From an uncultured Opitutia bacterium (GTDB lineage: Bacteria; Verrucomicrobiota; Verrucomicrobiia; Opitutales; UBA953), in NCBI GenBank assembly GCA_903957465.1, contig CAJBPJ010000150.1:1-13062 (forward strand): DNA of 13,062 nt, given 5' to 3'. The translations under genes and the position numbers were made by a program. Under the pieces are notes generated by a model. It saw only the letters and a program-made list of their open reading frames with translations, had not been told where the DNA came from and ran no database searches. Shown piece by piece: positions 5,595 to 11,586 of the stretch; the stretch's first letter is position 1; every line of letters begins with the position of its first letter.

Positions 5595-7509
5595 CTACTT
5601 CAAGCCAAGCCCGCAAGGCGAGCACAGACGAGCGCGCCTGTTTTCTTGCGTCCGCAAGATCATCGCCGTCGGCGACGACAGCGCGGGCGTAACTGTAAAA
5701 TTTAATTTTAGGCTCTGTGCCTGAAGCGCGTACCGCCACGCGGCGGCCGTCAGCTAAATCAACAACAATGAAGTCCTCGCGAGGTATCCCTTCTCCTTCT
5801 TCATCAACTATCTCTGCTTTGCCTACGCCAAAGTCGCTTATTTTAACCACCTTTGATCCATCAACAGTGACGGGTGGTTTGGTGCGCCATGACTTTAATA
5901 TCCGCTGGATTGAGGTAGCACCCGCGGCACCTTCCATCGTCACATTGAGTAAATCTTCGGCGTAGGCTCCGTGGACTAAATGCAAAGCATCGAGTGCGTC
6001 GAGAAGCGTCCGGCCGCGTGCGCGTAAGGTTGCCGTAAACTCGCAAAGAATTAAAGCCGTCGCATTGGCATCTTTATCGCGCACCCCATCATCGGCGAGG
6101 TAGCCGTGGCTTTCTTCGAGCCCCAACAAGAAGAGTGTTGAATGCCGCAAGGCGAGGGCTGCACGACGACGCAGCGGGAGTAGTGTCGATTCGACCCCTG
6201 CCCGTTCCGCTAAACGTGCCGACCAACGCTCCGCTTTTCCAGCAATCCATTTAAAGCCCGTAAGGGTACCGACGCAGCGAACCCCGTGGCGCGCACAAAT
6301 AGCATCAACCAACGGCGTAGTGACAATGGACTTCACGACAGCCGCAGACATCGAGCCCTCTTGTGGTAAAATTGCTGCCGCTTTGAGTGAGGAAAGGCGA
6401 AACTCTGTTAACAATGCCGCGATTTCGTTTCCATTGAGCAAACGGTAGCCGCCTTCAGGTAAAGGGACGGCAACGCCGACGCGATCGGCATCGGGATCTG
6501 TCGCTAGAACAAGGTCAGCGCCATGTTCAGTTGCCAATTTCAGAGCGAGCGTGAAGGCCTCAGGATTTTCTGGGTTAGGCGAACGGACCGTGGGGAACCG
6601 GGGATCATGTTCGCGCTGTTCATCCACCACAATTGGGTCGATGCCAATCCGCCGTAAAGCAGGGATAACCATCACGTCACCTGTCCCGTGAATATTGGTG
6701 TAGACGACTTTGGGCGTATGCCGAGCGATGACTTCTTGGTCGAGAATCCCTGAAGTAATTTGCTCAAGGTAAGCGGCTTCAGCCTCTGCGGAAACAACCT
6801 GTGCGGCTTGCGCAGGACCCGAAAGTAGATCGATGACGTCGGCGATACCTAAAGCCTCGACGCGTTTAATAATGGCCACGTCGTCCGGCGGCATCACTTG
6901 CCCGCCTGTCGCCAAGCAACACTTAAACCCATTGTCATGAGGAGGGTTGTGGCTCGCTGTTAAAACAACGCCTGCGTCGGCTTTCAAAAAGCGAACAGTG
7001 AAACTTAACTGCGGTGTTGAGCGTGGTCCTTCAAAAAGAAATGCTTCACCGCCAAGCTGAATCCAGGCCGACGCAGCCTCTTCTGCAAAACTTTTGGAAA
7101 AATGTCGCACATCATGCGCAATCACTAATCGCGGTGAAGGTCGGTCGGCAGAGGCAAGGTGAAGGAATAACCCTTTAGTCGCTCGCAAAATATTAAAGCT
7201 ATTAAGGTACGCAGATCCTGTCGCTGGATGCTCAGGGGTTCCGAGTGCACTCACTTTTCCAAGTTCGGACGGTGGAATGACCTTACCTTGAGTGCGCCCG
7301 CGCATGCCACCTGTACCAAAAGCGATGCCTTTGTAAAAACGGTCTTCAAGTTCGTCCCATGCCGCGGCATCGACAAGTTCGGAGAGCCCGCGGACTGCCC
7401 AAGCCGGAAGGCTTCCCGACCCCAGCCAAAGACGCATATTAGCGAGGGCAGCCGCAGAGACTTTGCCTGAGGCTTCGATTCGGCTAAGGAGTTCAGTGGA
7501 TGTGGACAT
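5572..7509 (-). CDS. Phospho-sugar mutase (phosphoglucomutase/phosphomannomutase, alpha-D-phosphohexomutase family)
   Basis: It probably interconverts glucose 1-phosphate and glucose 6-phosphate (or the mannose equivalents), linking glycolysis to glycogen, nucleotide-sugar and envelope polysaccharide synthesis in the cytoplasm. The 645-residue protein shows all four family signatures: TASHNP (184-189, phosphoserine Ser186), the Mg-binding DPDADR (338-343), the sugar-specificity loop LEESHGY (464-470) and the phosphate-binding RASGTEPK (594-601). The N-terminal FGTGGMRG (64-71) and the overall layout resemble the long PgcA-like branch of about 580 residues. Extra length comes partly from a longer basic segment (about 430-455) between GFKWIAGK and the sugar loop. 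Motifs alone cannot separate glucose from mannose specificity. ATG 7509 was chosen; a TTG at 7551 would add 14 unlikely residues. It is divergent from the gene at 7614 and followed directly by the small lipoprotein gene. Confidence 0.93.
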   Translation of the reverse strand: MSTSTELLSRIEASGKVSAAALANMRLWLGSGSLPAWAVRGLSELVDAAAWDELEDRFYKGIAFGTGGMRGRTQGKVIPPSELGKVSALGTPEHPATGSAYLNSFNILRATKGLFLHLASADRPSPRLVIAHDVRHFSKSFAEEAASAWIQLGGEAFLFEGPRSTPQLSFTVRFLKADAGVVLTASHNPPHDNGFKCCLATGGQVMPPDDVAIIKRVEALGIADVIDLLSGPAQAAQVVSAEAEAAYLEQITSGILDQEVIARHTPKVVYTNIHGTGDVMVIPALRRIGIDPIVVDEQREHDPRFPTVRSPNPENPEAFTLALKLATEHGADLVLATDPDADRVGVAVPLPEGGYRLLNGNEIAALLTEFRLSSLKAAAILPQEGSMSAAVVKSIVTTPLVDAICARHGVRCVGTLTGFKWIAGKAERWSARLAERAGVESTLLPLRRRAALALRHSTLFLLGLEESHGYLADDGVRDKDANATALILCEFTATLRARGRTLLDALDALHLVHGAYAEDLLNVTMEGAAGATSIQRILKSWRTKPPVTVDGSKVVKISDFGVGKAEIVDEEGEGIPREDFIVVDLADGRRVAVRASGTEPKIKFYSYARAVVADGDDLADARKQARSSVLALRAWLEVDAKARAK

Positions 7510-7510
7510 T

Positions 7511-7586
7511 GGGCTGAGTACGCATACTTGACGAAAGACCGCCCCAGACAAGAGCGGATGAGGGCGGCGAGGGATTGACTCAGCCC
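7511..7586. promoter_or_regulatory. Divergent leader region with nested inverted repeats
   Basis: The 104 bases between the mutase start (7509) and the membrane protein start (7614) must hold the promoters for both directions. GGGCTGAGT (7511-7519) and ACTCAGCCC (7578-7586) are perfect 9-bp inverted arms, so the same sequence ACTCAGCCC is read in each presumed leader. Inside lies a second pair, CCGCCC (7539-7544) and GGGCGG (7562-7567). TTGACG (7528-7533) and TTGACT (7575-7580) resemble -35 boxes on the plus strand, but neither has a convincing -10 at the right distance. A shared operator is possible but not proven. Confidence 0.4.
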
Positions 7587-7613
7587 GCTGTCTGCCAAGC
7601 CTGTATGACCGCC

Positions 7614-8324
7614 ATGTCCGACGAAAGCCGTAAGAAGACCACTCCTGACGACGACCGTAATTTAGTCATCGTCGACGAGGATTTTGCTCATGCCGACTCC
7701 GAAGATCGCCTTTGGCTCTTTTGGGAGCGCAACCGCGAACGTATCATTGGCTCAACCCTTGCCATATTTATCGGCCTTGTCTGCTGGTTTGCCGTCGATG
7801 CATGGTTAGACAGTCAACGCGAAGCGCTTCGCGAAGAATACGCATCTTTAAAAGATGACGCAGGGCGAGCAGCCTTTGCTTCGGCCCACCCGGGCGAAAC
7901 ACTTTCGGTTGTCGCATTACTAGAAATCGCGGATGGCTTGCATGAAGCGGGGAAGCCTTCGCTGGCTGCTTATGACGTCGCTGCAACTGCCGCGGAATCG
8001 GCTCCGAATGATAAGACGGTTCAATCTCTTGGCTGGCGCGCACGCCTCTATGCAGCACTGCAAGCGCAAGAAGCCGGAGCACCAGATGCCATCGCACGCT
8101 TAACCCGAGTCGCAGAATCGACAACGGCGCCTGACGCACTGCGTGGACCAGCGCTGCTCGCTCTTGCCCGCGGTGCGATTGCGAAGTCAGATTACACAGC
8201 CGCACGCAACTGGCTCGATAAGATGGATCGCCAGCTCGGCCCCAATCACCCTTGGCGCGAAGACCAACGTGCTTTAATTTCCTCCGAACCCTCGCTTCGA
8301 CCTTCAGCAGCGCGGGGCCAATGA
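7614..8324 (+). CDS. Single-pass membrane protein with a repeat-like periplasmic domain
   Basis: The 236-residue product has an acidic, charged cytoplasmic N-terminus (1-43), one transmembrane segment (about 44-64, IIGSTLAIFIGLVCWFAVDAW) and an Ala-rich helical remainder with TPR-like helical pairs (about 100-130, 135-165, 178-206: ALLALARGAIAKSDYTAARNWLD). The layout resembles YfgM-type proteins (TPR_21), which assist at the Sec translocon in enterobacteria, but similarity is at the level of architecture only and function is unproven. Several starts are in frame: TTG 7575, ATG 7605 and ATG 7614. I chose 7614 because MSDESRKK is a natural cytoplasmic start, whereas the upstream residues are Cys-containing and unusual. 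It ends 7 bases before the ABC ATPase gene, so it is probably the first gene of that operon. It contains a 16-bp palindrome at 7818-7833. Confidence 0.8.
   Translation: MSDESRKKTTPDDDRNLVIVDEDFAHADSEDRLWLFWERNRERIIGSTLAIFIGLVCWFAVDAWLDSQREALREEYASLKDDAGRAAFASAHPGETLSVVALLEIADGLHEAGKPSLAAYDVAATAAESAPNDKTVQSLGWRARLYAALQAQEAGAPDAIARLTRVAESTTAPDALRGPALLALARGAIAKSDYTAARNWLDKMDRQLGPNHPWREDQRALISSEPSLRPSAARGQ
7818..7833. repeat. 16-bp perfect palindrome in the membrane protein gene
   Basis: CGCGAAGCGCTTCGCG is self-complementary over 16 bases and overlaps a second palindrome, CTTCGCGAAG (7827-7836), giving alternating GAAG/CTTC blocks from 7818 to 7836. It encodes REALREE just after the transmembrane helix, so Arg-Glu codon use may explain it. 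Confidence 0.35.
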
Positions 8325-8331
8325 AGACGGC

Positions 8332-9315
8332 ATGGCGGACAATGTTACCCAACCTGAACTAGCGCTTGAGGCTAACCGCCTGACAAAGCGCTACGGTGCG
8401 CTCACGGCGATTGAGGATATCACGTTCAAAGTAGGGCCGGGAGAAATTGTCGGCTTCCTCGGGCCGAATGGAGCAGGCAAGTCGACGACACTTCGGATCC
8501 TCGCTGGGCGCCTGCTGGCAACGTCTGGACGAGCAACCATCTGGGGGGAATCCGTCGCCCTTGAGCCCGCCAAGGCTAAACAACATTTGGCATATATGCC
8601 GGAGAACAATCCACTGCCTGAAGATCTCCGCATTCGCGAGTACCTAGAACTGCGGGCAAGGCTCAAAGGGGTAGACGAAGACCAAGTTGAGTTACGCGTG
8701 GATCAATCCATGCACGATTGTGACCTGCAAGGTCGTGCTGGCATGTTGATTGCACATCTTTCAAAAGGATTTCGCCAGCGCGTAGGCATTGCAGACGCTT
8801 TACTCGCCGAACCTAAAATTATTTTGCTCGATGAACCCACCATCGGACTCGACCCGCACCAAATCCTTGGCATCCGAGATTTACTTCGCTCACTCCGTGG
8901 CAAAATGGCGGTGCTAATCTCCAGTCACATTTTGGCTGAAGTCGAACAAGTCTGCGATCGTGTGATTATCCTAAATCGCGGGCGCATCGTTGCCCAAGGA
9001 CGTACAGATGAATTGCGCCGCGACCTCCTACCCTCGCGGGGCCATCGTGTCGTCGCCGCATGCACACTCGCAGAACTCGAACGTCTAACCCGGGCAATGG
9101 ATACTCAATCGACATGCCGCGAAGTCCGCATGGTTGGAGATGGCTGGTGCGAGTTTCGTATCACCCTTTCACCGGATTCACCCGCACGCGATCAACTCCT
9201 GAGCTCGCTAGTCTCTGCTGGACTTCGCGTGCGCGAAGTTGCCGAAGAACAAGCCGGGCTTGAAGATATATTCCTTGCGGCCACGCGCCGCGACAACCGG
9301 GAGGTCCGTACTTAA
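8332..9315 (+). CDS. ABC transporter ATP-binding protein, GldA-like
   Basis: This is the ATPase subunit expected to drive the permease encoded next. The 327-residue protein has a single nucleotide-binding domain: Walker A GPNGAGKST (44-52), signature LSKGFRQRV (143-151), Walker B IILLDEP (163-169) followed by TIGLDPHQ, and the H-loop SSHI (197-200). At the Q-loop position the sequence reads AYMPENNPLPEDL (87-99), with Pro-Glu-Asn instead of Gln. This is the same pattern I recall for GldA-type ATPases. The C-terminal 95 residues (about 230-327) form an added domain with the family-typical ending GLEDIFLAATRR. ATG 8332 lies 7 bases after the preceding stop. Substrate is unknown: GldA was named for Bacteroidota gliding, but homologues are common in non-gliding bacteria. 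Confidence 0.94.
   Translation: MADNVTQPELALEANRLTKRYGALTAIEDITFKVGPGEIVGFLGPNGAGKSTTLRILAGRLLATSGRATIWGESVALEPAKAKQHLAYMPENNPLPEDLRIREYLELRARLKGVDEDQVELRVDQSMHDCDLQGRAGMLIAHLSKGFRQRVGIADALLAEPKIILLDEPTIGLDPHQILGIRDLLRSLRGKMAVLISSHILAEVEQVCDRVIILNRGRIVAQGRTDELRRDLLPSRGHRVVAACTLAELERLTRAMDTQSTCREVRMVGDGWCEFRITLSPDSPARDQLLSSLVSAGLRVREVAEEQAGLEDIFLAATRRDNREVRT
9300..9305 (+). promoter_or_regulatory. Ribosome binding site of the ABC permease gene
   Basis: GGAGGT within the last codons of the ATPase gene lies 12 bases before ATG 9318. The match to the anti-Shine-Dalgarno core is full, though the spacing is on the long side. It is one of only two clear matches in the window. Confidence 0.5.
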
Positions 9316-9317
9316 CC

Positions 9318-10079
9318 ATGCGCTCATTTCGAGTATTACTCCTTCATGAGCTGCGAAGCACGTGGCTCTCTTGGACAACGTGGGCGACGTGGGCACTCTT
9401 CTTAAGCCTGCTTGGTATCATTCACTGGTACGCTATTCTTGCCTGCAGTCGGACGCCGATGCCATGGACGCCCACGGAAGCCGTCTTCCGCTGGTTCCCT
9501 CTCCCACTCTTGTGCATCTTGCCTCTATTAACCATGCGCAGCTTGGCAGAGGAACGCCGGGCGGGCACACTCGGCGCTTTATTGACGACACCGGCAAGCG
9601 CACTCGCGGTCGTCACAGCAAAGTTTACGAGCGTTTGGCTAACGTGGGTTATCTTCTGGATTTCATTCGCAATCTTTCCAGCCGTCGCAGCGCAGGCACT
9701 CGGCGCATCAACCGATCCGCGCATATTGGACGGAGTCACGCTGGGCGGAGGTATCGCTTTTATCGCCTTAAGCGGTCTACTACATGTATCCATTGGCATG
9801 CTTTGCGGTTCACGTACCCGCAGCCCTGGGCTCGCAGCCTTAATGACTTTTATCTGCTTACTTGGCTTAACTGTTTCTGGAGGTTTGCTCGATGCACTGC
9901 CATCCGATGGTTGGGAATGGTTAGGCTGGTTGAAAGAGCCTGCAGATCACCTGCGTACCGTTGGTCACCTCGAGGATTTTGCTTCAGGAATTATCGATAG
10001 TCAGCCGGTAGTGCTTTACCTAACAGGATGTGCCCTTTGCTTGGGCTTAACCGTGCTCGCCATTGAAACCGCTGACTAA
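9318..10079 (+). CDS. ABC-2 type transporter permease, GldF-like
   Basis: The membrane channel subunit paired with the preceding ATPase. It has 253 residues and about six hydrophobic segments: roughly 22-42, 60-73, 100-126, 142-163, 170-192 and 230-249. The cytoplasmic loop LLTMRSLAEERRAGTLGALL (70-89) is the conserved E-rich coupling region seen in GldF and NosY-like permeases. GHLEDFASGIIDSQPVVLYL (216-235) is the other family signature, before the last helix. ATG 9318 is 2 bases after the ATPase stop and has GGAGGT upstream. The stop at 10079 is 4 bases from the next start, so all three genes are surely cotranscribed. The separate ATPase and permease argue for an exporter or a mechanical membrane complex rather than an importer, and no binding protein gene is present. 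Confidence 0.93.
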   Translation: MRSFRVLLLHELRSTWLSWTTWATWALFLSLLGIIHWYAILACSRTPMPWTPTEAVFRWFPLPLLCILPLLTMRSLAEERRAGTLGALLTTPASALAVVTAKFTSVWLTWVIFWISFAIFPAVAAQALGASTDPRILDGVTLGGGIAFIALSGLLHVSIGMLCGSRTRSPGLAALMTFICLLGLTVSGGLLDALPSDGWEWLGWLKEPADHLRTVGHLEDFASGIIDSQPVVLYLTGCALCLGLTVLAIETAD

Positions 10080-10083
10080 AATC

Positions 10084-11580
10084 ATGCGTACGCACGACGA
10101 TTTTTCCGAAACAAGAAAAGGCCGGCTGACAAATCGCTGGTTACAAATCGTTTTGGCAATTGCTTTAGCATTTGGACTCAACGCGCTCTCAGGCATTCCA
10201 TCGCTGCGGCTGCGCCAAGACTTAACGAAAGACTTACGCCACTCCTTAGCCCAAGAATCTGTTAAGTTGTTATCGGAAATCGCACGTCGTGCGCCAGATC
10301 GCCTGGACAACAATGCATGGGTCACCGCCGTCGAACTTGAAGCAGGCGAAAACGGGGATCAACGAGCGGCCGAGCGGCAATCTGGTCGCCTCTTAGATGC
10401 GGTTGAATTGGAAGTCTCCAAATCTTCGCATGGCTGGCTACGTGTCGTGCGGGCAGGTGGCGGTCGAAATACACCTGTCTTAACGGAGCTAGCTGCACGT
10501 CATGGCCCAATTCCTCCCGAGGCAGCCATCATCTTGTCATGCGGCACCCGCCAGCGCATCCTTACTTTCCCAGAAATCACTGCCTTGGCTGAAGCGGGGC
10601 GAATTGAAGAAGCCCTCATCAGCGCACTCATACAAGTCACCGACGATCGGCCGATTATTTGTTATGTGACACGTGGCCATGGCGAACTTGCGCCCGATGA
10701 TGCTTCGGCTGCGCGCGGGCTCAGTCAATTGAGCCGCCAATTACGTCTCGCCAATGTTGACGTGCGTCCGCTCACCTTAACGGGCGGAGTTCCTCGTGAC
10801 GCATCGCTCGTTATGATTGCCGGGCCTGTGTCCGCATTTTCGCCTGCGGAAGCAGAACTCATTCGTGCTTACCTTTACGACCGCAACGGGCATGTGCTCA
10901 TGCTGCTTGATCCTGGTCGCGAAAACGGCCTAAACGCGGTCTTAGAAAGCTGGGCAATATTTTCGCCGGAAGCGCAAATTAACGAACCCGACATGTCGCG
11001 TCGCCTGCCCGACGGCGATATTGCTCTGCGAAACCTCGATACAAAACTACACACGATTGCTTCGGTTCTGGCTACGCTTGACCTACCCCTCGTCGCAAGC
11101 CGACTGCGCCCAGTCACTTTTGATTTAGGGAGTGCACCCGATAGCACGTTGTCTGTTTGGCAAATGGTCTACAGTTCGGTAGAGTCTTGGAGTGAAACCG
11201 ACCCTCGCCAACAGCCAGCACGATTTGACCCAGCAAGAGACATGGCTGGACCTATTTGCATGGCAATTGCTGCTGAGCGGCGCACAGGTTTGACCGCAAG
11301 CGCAGGGACTGAGGCCGGACGGCTCGTCGTGATAGGCTCATCAGAAATCGCCGCCAACGCGCGCGTCTCCCGCGGGGGTAACCGAGCGTTTTTGCTGCAA
11401 TCAATCCTTTGGTTGGGCGGACGCGAGCGTACCGTTTCAATCCCGCCTCGCCCTCAGTACAACTTCACGCTAACCGCAGCAACCTCACAACTTGTCTCTC
11501 TTGGCTGGCGATTTGCAATTGTACCCTTGCTCATTGCTGCAGTCGGGCTTGCGGTTTCCGCTTGGCGTCGCAGAAGTTAA
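10084..11580 (+). CDS. GldG-like ABC transporter auxiliary membrane protein
   Basis: The 498-residue protein is anchored by an N-terminal transmembrane helix (about 19-38, WLQIVLAIALAFGLNALSGI) and a C-terminal one (about 475-494), with a large periplasmic domain between, the layout of GldG and other ABC-auxiliary proteins. Family landmarks are LRQDLTKDLRHSL (43-55; usual form R-x-DLT-x-x-x-x-x-SL), ICYVTRGHGELAPDD (192-206; the GHGE motif), LVMIAGP (242-248), EAELIRAYLYDRNGHVLMLLDP (256-277) and GRLVVIGSSEIAAN (412-425) before NRAFLLQSILWLGG. The sugar-binding-like or peptidoglycan-related role sometimes suggested for the domain is not proven. ATG 10084 was chosen over a TTG at 10063 that overlaps the permease. 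The DUF4340-like gene follows after 6 bases. Confidence 0.92.
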   Translation: MRTHDDFSETRKGRLTNRWLQIVLAIALAFGLNALSGIPSLRLRQDLTKDLRHSLAQESVKLLSEIARRAPDRLDNNAWVTAVELEAGENGDQRAAERQSGRLLDAVELEVSKSSHGWLRVVRAGGGRNTPVLTELAARHGPIPPEAAIILSCGTRQRILTFPEITALAEAGRIEEALISALIQVTDDRPIICYVTRGHGELAPDDASAARGLSQLSRQLRLANVDVRPLTLTGGVPRDASLVMIAGPVSAFSPAEAELIRAYLYDRNGHVLMLLDPGRENGLNAVLESWAIFSPEAQINEPDMSRRLPDGDIALRNLDTKLHTIASVLATLDLPLVASRLRPVTFDLGSAPDSTLSVWQMVYSSVESWSETDPRQQPARFDPARDMAGPICMAIAAERRTGLTASAGTEAGRLVVIGSSEIAANARVSRGGNRAFLLQSILWLGGRERTVSIPPRPQYNFTLTAATSQLVSLGWRFAIVPLLIAAVGLAVSAWRRRS

Positions 11581-11586
11581 AGCGGC

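Noticed and set aside
7528..7607. Sigma70-like promoter from TTGACG or TTGACT in the divergent spacer
   Set aside because: Neither hexamer has an acceptable -10 box 16-18 bases downstream, so I report the region but not a promoter site.
7575..7613. TTG start for the membrane protein, adding 13 residues
   Set aside because: The added residues (with two Cys) do not look like a natural N-terminus, there is no ribosome binding site, and the frame would run over one arm of the inverted repeat. ATG 7614 is preferred, but this remains possible.
7768..8352. 194-residue open frame on the minus strand
   Set aside because: It lies entirely opposite the membrane protein gene, is rich in Arg, Leu and His with no recognisable domain, and starts inside the ABC ATPase gene. 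The plus-strand gene has a clear membrane helix and operon spacing, so this is a shadow frame.
9362..10000. 212-residue open frame in another plus frame
   Set aside because: It lies inside the permease gene, whose hydrophobic segments and family motifs are clear. The alternative translation is basic and has no coherent pattern.
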